In this document: piece after piece, positions 1 to 8,556 of the stretch
Numbering within the stretch: the stretch's first letter is position 1
Layout of the letters: each line of letters begins with the position of its first letter
Assembly: GCF_002101595.1 (NCBI RefSeq)
Contig: NZ_LQOM01000011.1
Span: 1-64,000 of the forward strand
Source of the DNA: Mycobacterium celatum
GTDB lineage: Bacteria; Actinomycetota; Actinomycetes; Mycobacteriales; Mycobacteriaceae
DNA: 64,000 bases
Reading direction: 5' to 3'
Translations under genes and position numbers: made by a program
Notes under the pieces: model-generated
Database searches by the model: none
What the model was told of the DNA's origin: nothing
What the model saw: only the letters and a program-made list of their open reading frames with translations

Positions 1-147
1 ATGAGCTATCAGGCGTGGCAGGCGCAGTGGAATCAGGCGATGGCCGATCTGGTGCGCGCCTATCACGCGATGGCCGGCACCCATGAGACCAACACCACCT
101 CGATGCTGGCCCGCGACCAAGCCGAAGCCGTCAAATGGGGCGGCTGA
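1..147 (+). CDS. EsxH/EsxR-like WXG100 protein, C-terminal half (cut by window edge)
   Basis: The frame is open from base 1 to the TGA at 145-147 and gives 48 residues. They contain [20 protein letters not shown] and a terminal AEAVKWGG. These match the second helix and tail of EsxH (TB10.4)/EsxR proteins, small partners secreted by ESX type VII systems, usually as a heterodimer with an EsxG/EsxS-type protein. Family members are about 96 residues, so the missing half, with the WQG turn, should lie upstream. The ATG at base 1 is therefore an internal Met and not the true start. In M. tuberculosis no Esx gene sits beside qor, so this is probably a relocated or duplicated Esx pair. Family is clear; the exact paralogue is not. 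Confidence 0.8.
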   Translation: MSYQAWQAQWNQAMADLVRAYHAMAGTHETNTTSMLARDQAEAVKWGG

Positions 148-170
148 GCTAGCGGGTCGCCGCGCGACAG

Positions 171-1148
171 TTAGGGCACCAGTACGATCGAGCCGACGGT
201 CTTGCGGCCCTGCAGGTCCCGGTGTGCTTGGGCGGCCTCGGCCAGTGGGTAGCGAGCGCTGACCGTCACGCTTACGGTGCCGGCGGCGATCGCGCCGAAC
301 AATTCCTCTGAGCGCCAAGCGAATTCCTGGGCGGTGCGGGTGAAGTGCGCCAGCATCGGCCGGGTCAGATACACCGAGCCCGCGGCGTTGAGCCGCTGCG
401 GGTCGACCGGCGGGACAGGGCCGCTGGCCGCTCCGAACAACGCCAGCGTTCCCCGTACGGCCAGGCTGGCCAGGCTGGCGTCGAAGGTGCTGGCGCCGAC
501 TCCGTCGTACACCGCGGCCACACCGGCACCGTCGGTCAATTCCCTTATCCGCCTGCCGAATTCGTCGGGGTCGTCACCGGGATAGTCCAGCACGTCGGTG
601 GCGCCGGCTTGCCGGGACAACTCGGCCTTGGCCGACGTCGACACCGTCGTAATCACCCGGACACCCAAACTGGTTGCCCACTGCGTCAGAATCAGGCCCA
701 CGCCACCCGCCCCGGCATGCACCAGCACGGTGTCCCCGGGCTGCACTGGATAGACCGACTTGAGCAGGTAGTGCGCGGTCATGCCTTTCAGCAGCGCCGA
801 AGCCGCCACCTCGAAATCCACCGCCGCAGGCACCTGGGTGACCAAATCAGCTGGCGCCGTGCAGAATTCGGCATATGCGCCGGACGCGGCGGCTGTAACA
901 ACCCTGTCGTCGACTGCCAGCGCCGTCACGCCGTCGCCGACTGCGGCCACAGTGCCGGCGACCTCGCTGCCGAGGATGAACGGCAATTCGCGCGGATATT
1001 GCCCTGACCGGAAATAGGTGTCGATGAAGTTGACGCCGATCGCTTCGGCCTTGATCAACACCTCACCGGCGGTGGGAGAGGGCCGCGGTTTGTCGACATA
1101 ACGCAGAACTTCCGGTCCGCCTGTTTCGGCGACTTCGATCGCGTGCAT
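171..1148 (-). CDS. qor: Zinc-free quinone oxidoreductase (MDR family)
   Basis: The product has 325 residues, normal for NADPH:quinone reductases of the medium-chain dehydrogenase family. It has an N-terminal GroES-like fold with the family sequence GVNFIDTYFRSG near residue 38 and a nucleotide-binding AGAGGVG at 145-151. The zinc-ligand cysteines of alcohol dehydrogenases are absent, as expected for quinone reductases. The frame continues upstream, but MHAIEVAETGGPEVL is the typical family start, so the ATG at 1148 was chosen; an in-frame ATG at 1160 is the alternative. It is divergent from the next gene with about 30 bp between them. It corresponds to Rv1454c by position and sequence and probably acts as a cytosolic one- or two-electron quinone reductase. 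Confidence 0.88.
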   Translation of the reverse strand: MHAIEVAETGGPEVLRYVDKPRPSPTAGEVLIKAEAIGVNFIDTYFRSGQYPRELPFILGSEVAGTVAAVGDGVTALAVDDRVVTAAASGAYAEFCTAPADLVTQVPAAVDFEVAASALLKGMTAHYLLKSVYPVQPGDTVLVHAGAGGVGLILTQWATSLGVRVITTVSTSAKAELSRQAGATDVLDYPGDDPDEFGRRIRELTDGAGVAAVYDGVGASTFDASLASLAVRGTLALFGAASGPVPPVDPQRLNAAGSVYLTRPMLAHFTRTAQEFAWRSEELFGAIAAGTVSVTVSARYPLAEAAQAHRDLQGRKTVGSIVLVP

Positions 1149-1179
1149 AACAACTATCATCCGCAAGTGTGGAGTCCGC

Positions 1180-1830
1180 ATGAAGTTGGCCCGGCCCGAT
1201 ATTCGCCATCCCCGCATCGTGCTGGCCGGATCCGGCGAGGACGCGGGCCTGATCGCAGCACTGCGCAAGCGCGGGCTGCACGCCCGGACGATGCCGTGGC
1301 ATGACCCGGACACCCTGCGGGCCGACCTGGTGATCCTGCGGGAAGCTTCGGACGACCGGGGTGAGGAGTTTCTGGCCTGGACCAAGCGGGTGCCCAACCT
1401 GCTCAACGCGCCCGACGTCGTTGCCTGGAACAGCGATCGCCGATACCTGCGCGACCTGCAGCACGCAGGGGTGCCGACACAGCCGAAAGCCGAAAGCCCG
1501 ACCGCATTGGTCTTTTTCGGCGGCACGCAGTCATACGCGTTCGGCCCGCAGGGGCCGATCGACGCCGACTTCGAACTGTGGGACGTGGGGCATGCGGCCC
1601 TGCGCGCCGCCGCCGATCGCCTGCGTATCGGGGCCGACGAGCTGCTCTACGCCCGCGCCGACGTCACCGATGACGGGCGGCTGACGGCACTGGATTTGGT
1701 CGCGCCGTCGCTGGGCTGGGTGCTGCTGGACGACGCGGCGCGTGAGGACGCGCAACGCCAGTTCGCGCTGTGTGTCGAGTCAGCTCTGGAGCGGCTGGGA
1801 CTGGGCCCGCTCTCGCATCGACGCCCATAG
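1180..1830 (+). CDS. Shrunken ATP-grasp-like conserved protein (Rv1455-like)
   Basis: The product has 216 residues. The N-terminal part (PNLLNAPDVVAWNSDRRYL near residue 75) and the C-terminal part (FELWDVGHAALRAAADRL, then SLGWVLLDD) resemble RimK/YheCD-type ATP-grasp proteins, usually 280-300 residues long. The segment that should lie between GVPT (about 101) and TALVFFGG (about 110), normally some 60 residues with the ATP-binding VKP lysine, is reduced to a few residues. The TWDY-like motif upstream is also degenerate. An ATP-grasp ligase built this way should not bind ATP normally, so it may be decayed or repurposed. Its last 50 bases overlap the convergent ctaA. Position matches Rv1455; function unknown. 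Confidence 0.65.
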   Translation: MKLARPDIRHPRIVLAGSGEDAGLIAALRKRGLHARTMPWHDPDTLRADLVILREASDDRGEEFLAWTKRVPNLLNAPDVVAWNSDRRYLRDLQHAGVPTQPKAESPTALVFFGGTQSYAFGPQGPIDADFELWDVGHAALRAAADRLRIGADELLYARADVTDDGRLTALDLVAPSLGWVLLDDAAREDAQRQFALCVESALERLGLGPLSHRRP

Positions 1831-2742
1831 CGCCGCGGTGGCCGCGGTGCACAAGGCCGCACCGGCGACATGCACCGCCACCAGCGCCGGCGGCACCCCG
1901 CTGAAGAACTGCACGGTCCCGACCAGGCCCTGAAAGCACACCAGCAGCACCAGGACGCCCAGGCGCAGCAACACCGCTCTCGGGGCTTGCACGGCCAGCA
2001 GCCCGAACCCCAGCCCGACCAATAGCGCCAGGTAGGCCACCAGCAGCGACGAGTGCATGTGCACCAGCGTGGTGATCTCGACCTTCAGCCGCGGCACGGT
2101 CCGCGTCGGGCTCGTGTCGCCGGCGTGCGGGCCGGCCGCGGTTACCAGGGTGCCGGTTACCAGCACGGCGGCCAGCGTGATCGCGCTGAGCAGAGTGAGT
2201 CCGCGCAGCGGCTTGACCACTGTGTGGCTGACCACGCCGGTGTCGGGTTCGCCAATCTTGACGAAGAGCAGCACCGCCAGCCACACCATCGTCATCGACG
2301 CCAGCAGGTGGATGGCCACCGTCCACCACAAGAGTCCCGTGAGCACGGTGATGCCGCCGATCACCGCCTGGCCCACAGTCGAGGCGGGCATCAGCCATGC
2401 GTAGATCTGGACTTCGGCGCGGCGGCGCGCCCGAGTGACCGCGAGCACCGCCAGCGCCGCGGCGATCACCACGGCAAAGGTGATCATGCGGTTGCCGAAC
2501 TCGACCGCCTGGTGGACGCGGGGTACCTCGGCGACGGCCATCGGGGTGAAGCTGCCCGGGAAGCACTGCGGCCAGGTGGGACAACCCAGTCCCGACGCCG
2601 TGACCCGGACGATCGTGCCGGTGACGGCGATGCCGCCCTGGGTCAGGATGACCAGCGCCGCGATCGCCCGCTGCGCGCGCAGGCTGGGCATCGGCAGCAG
2701 GTCCACCAGCCGCAGCAGCCAGCGTGCGACGGGCATGGTCAT
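1780..2742 (-). CDS. ctaA: Heme A synthase
   Basis: This 320-residue polytopic membrane protein belongs to the CtaA/COX15 family, which oxidises the C8 methyl of heme O to the formyl group of heme A for aa3 cytochrome oxidase. Eight hydrophobic segments are visible. The conserved histidines appear in VHQAVEFGNRM, VAIHLLASM, VHMHSSLL and VAVHVAGAAL, the expected heme ligands at the helix ends. A cysteine pair in the first loop (GLGCPTWPQCFPG) matches the disulfide seen in actinobacterial and Bacillus CtaA. The start is MTMPVARWLL at 2742; a GTG three codons earlier is possible. About 140 bp without a gene separate it from the ABC exporter genes. Confidence 0.9.
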   Translation of the reverse strand: MTMPVARWLLRLVDLLPMPSLRAQRAIAALVILTQGGIAVTGTIVRVTASGLGCPTWPQCFPGSFTPMAVAEVPRVHQAVEFGNRMITFAVVIAAALAVLAVTRARRRAEVQIYAWLMPASTVGQAVIGGITVLTGLLWWTVAIHLLASMTMVWLAVLLFVKIGEPDTGVVSHTVVKPLRGLTLLSAITLAAVLVTGTLVTAAGPHAGDTSPTRTVPRLKVEITTLVHMHSSLLVAYLALLVGLGFGLLAVQAPRAVLLRLGVLVLLVCFQGLVGTVQFFSGVPPALVAVHVAGAALCTAATAALWASMRERAQSQPLQS

Positions 2743-2884
2743 GGTCGTCACGGACCCGATCGTAGGCGACTGCGAACTACAGGCCGTAGTAGGCCGACCG
2801 AGTGTGCGATTTCGTACGCGACGCGCCGACACGAGCGTATGGAGCCGCACAATCGGCGCCGGGTCGGATAGGCCGCCCCGGCCG

Positions 2885-3661
2885 TCAGGTGAAGCGGAAC
2901 CAGCGCAGGGCGGCCAATGCGCCCAACGCACCCCACGCGGCCAGGACGGCGACGCCGAACCAGTCGACCGACACGCTCATCGCCTGTGACAGCGCTTCGG
3001 TGAGCGCTCCGGACGGCGTGAGCCGCGCCGCCCACTTGACCGCCGTCGGCACCAGGCTGGTCTCCACGGTCAACGCGCCCAGCCCGGCGAAGACGAACCA
3101 CAGCAGGTTGGCGATCGCCAAAACGATTTCGGCGCGCAAGGTCCCGCCCAGCAACAGGCCCAGCGCGGCGAAGCCCGCCGTGCCCAATGCGATGATCACG
3201 GCGCCCAGCGCCAGTCCCGCGGCGTCGGGCCGCCAGCCTAATCCAAAACCAATGGCCCCCAATAGAATTGCCTGCAGGAACACGACGGCGACCACGGCCA
3301 GCGACTTGCCTGCGATGATGCCCCAGATCGGCAGCGCGGTGGCGCCGAGCCGTTTGAGGGCGCCGTAGCGTCGGTCGAACGCGACCGCGATGGCTTGGCC
3401 GGTGAACGCGGTGGAGATCACCGCCAGCGCCATGATCGCCGGCACAAAGGTGGCCGCGCGGTCGTCGCCGAACGATCCGAGCGGCAGTAACGTCAGCCCG
3501 ACCAGCAGCGTGATCGGGATGAACATGGTCAGCAGCAGCTGCTCGCCGTTGCGCAGCAGCAGCTTCAGCTCCAGGCCGAACTGCGCGGCGAGCATCCGCC
3601 CCACGGTGTTGGGATGCGGATTGGGCGTGAAAGTGCCTGGAGGGAACAGAGATTCGCTCAC
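2885..3661 (-). CDS. ABC-2 type transporter permease (Rv1457c-like)
   Basis: The product is a 258-residue membrane protein with about six hydrophobic segments and the look of ABC-2 export permeases. The start is the GTG at 3661, whose last bases form the TGA stop of the ATPase gene (four-base GTGA overlap), so the two are translationally coupled. The protein begins VSESLFPPGTF; longer upstream readings run into the ATPase gene and were rejected. With the adjacent ATPase it should form an exporter in the cytoplasmic membrane. The substrate is unknown. Co-transcription after mptB hints at envelope work, but that is inference only. Confidence 0.85.
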   Translation of the reverse strand: MSESLFPPGTFTPNPHPNTVGRMLAAQFGLELKLLLRNGEQLLLTMFIPITLLVGLTLLPLGSFGDDRAATFVPAIMALAVISTAFTGQAIAVAFDRRYGALKRLGATALPIWGIIAGKSLAVVAVVFLQAILLGAIGFGLGWRPDAAGLALGAVIIALGTAGFAALGLLLGGTLRAEIVLAIANLLWFVFAGLGALTVETSLVPTAVKWAARLTPSGALTEALSQAMSVSVDWFGVAVLAAWGALGALAALRWFRFT

Positions 3662-4590
3662 GATCGCAACTCCCGACCGGTCAGATCCAAGAACACGTCT
3701 TCCAGGCTGCGTTGCTCGACGCGCATGTCGGTGGCCAGCACGTCGATTTGCGCGCACCACGCCGTCACCGTGGCCAGTACCTGCGGGTCGACGGGGCCTT
3801 CGACCAGATACTCACCGGGTAGCACCTCGCTGGCCCGGTAGTTCTCCGGCAGGGCGGCGATCAGCAGCGACAGGTCCAGCCGCGGCGGCGCGCTGAACCG
3901 CAACTGGTCCTTGGCGCCGCTGCGCATCAGCTCGGTCGGCGTTCCGGCGGCGACGGCCGCCCCGTGGTCGATGATCACCAGCCGGTCGGCCAGTTCCTCG
4001 GCCTCCTTGAGCTGGTGGGTGGTCAGCACCACGGTCACGCCGTCGCGGCGCAGCGCGTCGATCAGCTCCCACACCAGCAACCGGGCGTGCGCGTCCATGC
4101 CCGCCGTCGGCTCGTCGAGGAAGACCAGCTCAGGGCGGCCGACCAGCGCGCACGCCAAGGCCAGACGCTGCTGCTGGCCGCCGGAAAGCCGCCGGTAGGT
4201 GGTGCGGGCGGCCTCGGTCAGGCCCAGCGTGCTCAGCAGCCACTGCGGATCTAGCGGGTCGGCGGCGTAGGAGGCCACCAGCTCGAGCATCTCCCCGGCG
4301 CGCGCGGCGGGGTAGCCGCCGCCGCCCTGCAGCATCACCCCGATGCGTTCGCGCAGCCGGGCATTGTCGGCGATGGGGTCCAGGCCCAGCACCTCGATGG
4401 TGCCGGCATCCGGGCGGACGAAGCCCTCGCACATCTCGACCGTCGTCGTCTTTCCGGCGCCGTTGGGGCCCAGCAGCGCGAAGACCTCGGCGGCATGTAC
4501 CTCCAGGTCCAGGCCGTCCACCGCGGTCGTCGACCCGTACCGCTTGGTTACCCCGCGCAGCCGCACCGGGACGTTCGAGGCCGAGATCAC
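3658..4590 (-). CDS. ABC transporter ATP-binding protein (Rv1458c-like)
   Basis: The product is a 310-residue ABC ATPase. Walker A is GPNGAGKTTT at 41-50, the signature LSGGQQQR at 135-142, Walker B LVFLDEP at 155-161, and the switch histidine lies in LTTHQLKEAEELADR. A C-terminal extension of about 90 residues is typical of drug/antibiotic-type (DrrA-like) export ATPases. The ATG at 4590 overlaps the stop of mptB by four bases (ATGA), so mptB, ATPase and permease form one tight operon. It powers the neighbouring permease; the cargo cannot be told from sequence. Confidence 0.9.
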   Translation of the reverse strand: MISASNVPVRLRGVTKRYGSTTAVDGLDLEVHAAEVFALLGPNGAGKTTTVEMCEGFVRPDAGTIEVLGLDPIADNARLRERIGVMLQGGGGYPAARAGEMLELVASYAADPLDPQWLLSTLGLTEAARTTYRRLSGGQQQRLALACALVGRPELVFLDEPTAGMDAHARLLVWELIDALRRDGVTVVLTTHQLKEAEELADRLVIIDHGAAVAAGTPTELMRSGAKDQLRFSAPPRLDLSLLIAALPENYRASEVLPGEYLVEGPVDPQVLATVTAWCAQIDVLATDMRVEQRSLEDVFLDLTGRELRS

Positions 4591-6287
4591 GGGGATTCAG
4601 CGTAAGCGCCGGGTACCGGCGCGGGCTCCCGGGTCTCGGTGTCGCTCAGCACATCCGGTGACAGCGCGTCGTGCAGCAATTCGGCGCCCTCGCTGCGCAA
4701 CTGGCGCCACGGCAGGCGGGTGTAGGTCGCCGCGATGAGCAGCAGAACGACGATCGTGCTGGCCACGGTGGCATCGACGATCTGGAACAGCGCGAAGCGG
4801 TCGCCGTTGGCGGTCGGCCCGAAGACGCCGACGACGATCGTGACGCCGATCGCCGCGATCCGGAAGCCGGCGCGGGTGGCCCAGGCGGCCAGCGGGATGA
4901 TCGCCCACAACAGGTACCACGGCTGTACCACCGGAAACAGCAGCACCGTGACGCCGAGCGCCACGCCGAGCCCGCCGACTGGATGCAGGCTGCCGCGGAA
5001 CACCGCCCACAGCAGCAAGCACACCATCACCGCGATGATCAGCACGCCGATGCCGCGGGTCAGCGACAACACCGCGGTGGTGTGATCACCGAGCCCCAGC
5101 AGGATGCCCACCTGCCCGGTTCCCAGCGCCAGCAGCGTCGGCGGCGACATCCAGCTGCGCACCACGTTGGCGGTGCCGAGTGTGAAGACCCAGCCGAAGC
5201 CCAGCCGGCTGGCCCAGCCGACCAGCGCCATCACTGCCAACGCCAAGGCCCCCATCAGCCCGCCGGCCAGCAGGAATCCCCGCAGGTTGCTGCCCCAGCG
5301 GCAGGCCAGCGCCATCGCGACGAACCCCAGCGCCAGCAGCGACGGCAGTTTGACCTGGGAGGACAGCGTGATCAAGACGGCGCCGGCCAGCAGCTCAACC
5401 AGCGGGACCCACTCGTGCCACTGGCGTCGATGTTCGGGAATCAGCCGCCGTGTCGAGTCGACGCCGCGCAGGGCGAATTCGGTGCCGGTGAGCATCAAGC
5501 CGAGCATCAGCGCTTCGTTGTGGATGCCGGCGACCAGATGCATGATCAGCAGCGGGTTGGCGGCGCCCAGCCACAGCGCGCTGACCTCGGCGACTCCGCA
5601 GCGCCGGGCCAGCCGCGGGGTCGCCCACACGATCAGGCCCACGCCGGCCAGCACGACCAACCGGTGACACAACACCGCGGCGACGAGGTTTTCCCCGGTC
5701 AGCGCGGAAATCCCGCGCCCGACCCATAAGAACAGCGGCCCGTAGGGAGCCGGGGTCTCGCGCCACAGACTCGGCACCGACAGCGTGAACACATGATCGA
5801 GCCCGAGGCCGGGCGCCGGTCCGACTCGGTACGGGTCCAAACCCTGACGGCAGATCTGGCTTTGCGCCAGGTAGGAGTAGACGTCCTTGCTGTACATCGG
5901 GGGCGCAGCCAGCAGCGGCAACACCCACAGCAGCAGGGTGCGGTCCAGGTCGCCGCGCGACATGCGCCGGTGGCCCAGCGCGAAGCGTCCCAGCATCAGC
6001 CAGGCCAGCGCCATCATCACCGCGCCGGTGGTGGTCATCGTCAGCGATACCGTCTGGATCCGCGACGGCAGGTTGAGTAGCCGGACCCCGAATGAGGGAT
6101 CCTGGACCACCGGCCGCGCCCCGGCCCCCAGCGCGCCGATCGCCATCAACACCGTGCCGGCGCCGCCGAACAGCCGCGTCCGGCGGACCGCGACCAGCTC
6201 GCTAGCGTCGAGCGGCGGCCCCACGGTCTGTTCGTCGCCATGCCAGCGGGCAATCGACGAACTCAGGGTGTGGTGGCGAGCAGCCAT
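4587..6287 (-). CDS. mptB: Alpha-(1->6)-mannopyranosyltransferase MptB-like GT-C enzyme
   Basis: This 566-residue integral membrane protein has 12 or more hydrophobic segments. It carries the GT-C acidic motif in the first large extracytoplasmic loop (KDVYSYLAQSQ, near residue 134). Mycobacterial GT-C mannosyltransferases MptA/MptB use polyprenyl-phosphate mannose to build the alpha-1,6-mannan core of lipomannan and lipoarabinomannan. Gene order (next to the ABC exporter and divergent from sufR) matches Rv1459c, so MptB is preferred to MptA. The start at 6287 gives a cytoplasmic N-terminus of about 35 residues before the first helix. Confidence 0.85.
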   Translation of the reverse strand: MAARHHTLSSSIARWHGDEQTVGPPLDASELVAVRRTRLFGGAGTVLMAIGALGAGARPVVQDPSFGVRLLNLPSRIQTVSLTMTTTGAVMMALAWLMLGRFALGHRRMSRGDLDRTLLLWVLPLLAAPPMYSKDVYSYLAQSQICRQGLDPYRVGPAPGLGLDHVFTLSVPSLWRETPAPYGPLFLWVGRGISALTGENLVAAVLCHRLVVLAGVGLIVWATPRLARRCGVAEVSALWLGAANPLLIMHLVAGIHNEALMLGLMLTGTEFALRGVDSTRRLIPEHRRQWHEWVPLVELLAGAVLITLSSQVKLPSLLALGFVAMALACRWGSNLRGFLLAGGLMGALALAVMALVGWASRLGFGWVFTLGTANVVRSWMSPPTLLALGTGQVGILLGLGDHTTAVLSLTRGIGVLIIAVMVCLLLWAVFRGSLHPVGGLGVALGVTVLLFPVVQPWYLLWAIIPLAAWATRAGFRIAAIGVTIVVGVFGPTANGDRFALFQIVDATVASTIVVLLLIAATYTRLPWRQLRSEGAELLHDALSPDVLSDTETREPAPVPGAYAESP

Positions 6288-6344
6288 CAGTGCAGCGTAA
6301 CCGCCGGGCAGGCATGGCCAGCTGGACCGGTCGCCGGAATTGCG

Positions 6345-6361
6345 TCACACTGGTGTTGTGA
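6345..6361. promoter_or_regulatory. SufR operator overlapping the sufR start
   Basis: Bases 6347-6361 read ACACT-GGTGT-TGTGA, the ACACT-N5-TGTGA inverted-repeat layout reported for M. tuberculosis SufR. The outer TCACA (6345-6349) and TGTGA (6357-6361) are perfect inverted repeats. The right arm covers the proposed GTG start of sufR at 6358. If the mRNA is leaderless, as is common in mycobacteria, a CACACT -10-like hexamer at 6346-6351 would lie inside the site, so bound SufR would block its own promoter and the whole suf operon. The site is also upstream of divergent mptB. Confidence 0.75.
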
Positions 6362-7110
6362 AAATCCCGTCGGATGCGGCACTGGCCGCAGCTTCGACGC
6401 ACGACGGCCACACCCGAAGCGCCGTCGTGCGCTTGTTGCTGGAATCCGGGACGATCACAGCAGGGCAGATCGGTGACCGGCTCGGTCTGTCCGCGGCCGG
6501 GGTGCGACGCCATCTGGAAGCTCTGATCGACGCCGGTGAGGCGGAGTCGGTTCCCGCCGCGGCATGGCAGCAGGTGGGACGCGGACGCCCGGCGAAGCGG
6601 TACCGGATGACCGCGGCCGGCCGCGCGAAGCTGGACCACAGCTATGACGACCTGGCGTCGGCGGCGATGCGTCAGCTCCGAGAGATCGGCGGCGAGGACG
6701 CCGTGCGCAAGTTCGCCCGGCAGCGCATCGACGCGATCTTGTCCGATGTCGAGGCGCCCACGTCTGACGCGGACACCGACCTGGAAGCTGCCGCCGAGCG
6801 GGTCGCCGACGCGCTCACCAAAGCCGGGTACGTCGCGACCACCACCCGGGTCGAGGGCCCGATTCACGGCGTGCAGATCTGCCAGCACCATTGCCCGGTG
6901 TCGCATGTGGCCGAGGAGTTTCCGGAGCTGTGCGAAACCGAGCAGCAGGCCATGGCCGAGGTGCTCGGCACCCACGTGCAACGGCTGGCGACGATCGTCA
7001 ACGGCGACTGCGCGTGCACCACGCACGTCCCGCTGAACCCCGAGAAGCTACCAACCCTTCGGCGCACAGCCCGCGTCGAAGCCACCACGAGCAAGCAAGG
7101 AGCGTCGTAG
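6358..7110 (+). CDS. sufR: Iron-sulfur-sensing transcriptional regulator of the suf operon
   Basis: The product has 250 residues. The N-terminal winged helix-turn-helix (TITAGQIGDRLGLSAAGVRRHL, residues about 33-54; motif core TAGQIGDRLGLSAAGV) is of the DeoR/ArsR-like type found in SufR. The C-terminal half carries clustered cysteines (CQHHC, ELCETE, GDCAC) expected to hold a [4Fe-4S] cluster. SufR in other actinobacteria represses suf genes when the cluster is intact and releases them on iron loss, oxidants or nitric oxide. The GTG at 6358 was taken as start because VKIPSDAALAAAS matches the family; a TTG at 6340 is in frame. The stop abuts the sufB ATG without spacing, so it is the first gene of the operon. 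Confidence 0.9.
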   Translation: MKIPSDAALAAASTHDGHTRSAVVRLLLESGTITAGQIGDRLGLSAAGVRRHLEALIDAGEAESVPAAAWQQVGRGRPAKRYRMTAAGRAKLDHSYDDLASAAMRQLREIGGEDAVRKFARQRIDAILSDVEAPTSDADTDLEAAAERVADALTKAGYVATTTRVEGPIHGVQICQHHCPVSHVAEEFPELCETEQQAMAEVLGTHVQRLATIVNGDCACTTHVPLNPEKLPTLRRTARVEATTSKQGAS

Positions 7111-8556
7111 ATGATGACCATCCCCGAGGTTCGCCAGGCGGGCGAACCGCTATCCCAGGAAGAGGCCATCGCGTCGCTGGGCCGGTACGGCTACGGCTGG
7201 GCCGACTCCGACGTTGCCGGCGCGAGCGCGCAGCGTGGCCTGTCCGAGGCTGTGGTGCGCGACATTTCGGCCAAGAAGAACGAGCCGGAATGGATGCTGG
7301 AGAACCGGCTGAAGGCGCTGCGCATCTTCGAGCGCAAGCCGATGCCGAAGTGGGGCTCCAACCTCGAGGGCATCGACTTCGACAACATCAAGTACTTCGT
7401 GCGGTCGACCGAGAAGCAAGCGGCTACTTGGGATGATCTGCCGGAAGACATCCGGAACACCTACGACAAGCTGGGTATCCCCGAAGCCGAGAAGCAGCGG
7501 CTGGTGTCCGGTGTGGCTGCCCAGTATGAGTCAGAAGTTGTTTACCACCAGATCCGCGAAGACCTTGAGGCCCAAGGGGTTATCTTCCTCGACACCGACA
7601 CGGGCTTGCGGGAACACCCCGACATCTTCAAGCAGTACTTCGGCACGGTGATCCCCGCCGGGGACAACAAGTTTTCTGCGCTGAACACGGCAGTGTGGAG
7701 TGGCGGCAGCTTTATCTACGTGCCGCCCGGCGTGCACGTCGACATTCCGCTGCAGGCCTACTTCCGGATCAACACCGAGAACATGGGCCAGTTCGAGCGG
7801 ACACTGATCATCGTCGACGAGGGTGCCTATGTGCATTACGTCGAGGGCTGCACCGCGCCGATCTACAAGTCGGACTCGCTGCACTCGGCGGTGCTGGAGA
7901 TCATCGTAAAGCCCGGTGGCCGTTGCCGTTACACCACAATCCAGAACTGGTCGAACAACGTCTACAACCTGGTCACCAAGCGGGCCCGCGCCGAAGCCGG
8001 CGCCACGATGGAATGGGTCGACGGCAACATCGGCTCCAAGGTCACCATGAAGTACCCGGCAGTCTGGATGACCGGCGAGCACGCCAAGGGCGAGGTGCTC
8101 TCGGTGGCATTCGCCGGCGAGGGCCAGCACCAGGACGCTGGTGCCAAGATGCTGCACCTGGCGCCCAACACGTCGAGCAACATCGTGTCCAAGTCGGTGG
8201 CTCGCGGCGGAGGCCGCACCTCTTACCGAGGCCTGGTGCAGGTGAACAAGGGTGCGCACGGATCGCGCTCCAGCGTGAAATGCGATGCGCTGCTTGTGGA
8301 CACAATCAGCCGCAGCGACACCTACCCCTACGTCGACATCCGCGAGGACGACGTCACGATGGGCCACGAGGCCACCGTGTCCAAGGTCAGCGAGAACCAG
8401 CTGTTCTACCTGATGAGCCGTGGGCTGACCGAGGACGAGGCGATGGCGATGATCGTGCGCGGCTTCGTCGAGCCGATCGCCAAGGAGCTGCCGATGGAGT
8501 ACGCCCTGGAGCTCAACCGGCTGATCGAGCTGCAGATGGAAGGCGCGGTCGGCTAG
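7111..8556 (+). CDS. sufB: SUF scaffold subunit SufB, intein-free
   Basis: The product has 481 residues, the full length of SufB, part of the SufBCD scaffold that assembles [Fe-S] clusters in the cytosol. The right-handed beta-helix region and the C-terminal segment [19 protein letters not shown] are typical. M. tuberculosis SufB (Rv1461) is interrupted by an intein and is about 846 residues long. Here the reading frame is continuous, with no intein blocks between residues 200 and 400. The ATG follows directly on the sufR stop. sufD starts on the last base of its stop codon. Confidence 0.96.
   Translation: MMTIPEVRQAGEPLSQEEAIASLGRYGYGWADSDVAGASAQRGLSEAVVRDISAKKNEPEWMLENRLKALRIFERKPMPKWGSNLEGIDFDNIKYFVRSTEKQAATWDDLPEDIRNTYDKLGIPEAEKQRLVSGVAAQYESEVVYHQIREDLEAQGVIFLDTDTGLREHPDIFKQYFGTVIPAGDNKFSALNTAVWSGGSFIYVPPGVHVDIPLQAYFRINTENMGQFERTLIIVDEGAYVHYVEGCTAPIYKSDSLHSAVLEIIVKPGGRCRYTTIQNWSNNVYNLVTKRARAEAGATMEWVDGNIGSKVTMKYPAVWMTGEHAKGEVLSVAFAGEGQHQDAGAKMLHLAPNTSSNIVSKSVARGGGRTSYRGLVQVNKGAHGSRSSVKCDALLVDTISRSDTYPYVDIREDDVTMGHEATVSKVSENQLFYLMSRGLTEDEAMAMIVRGFVEPIAKELPMEYALELNRLIELQMEGAVG

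Noticed and set aside
6361..6390. Possible extra small gene at the sufR start region
   Set aside because: Only alternative starts of sufR are present; no separate frame with a ribosome site.
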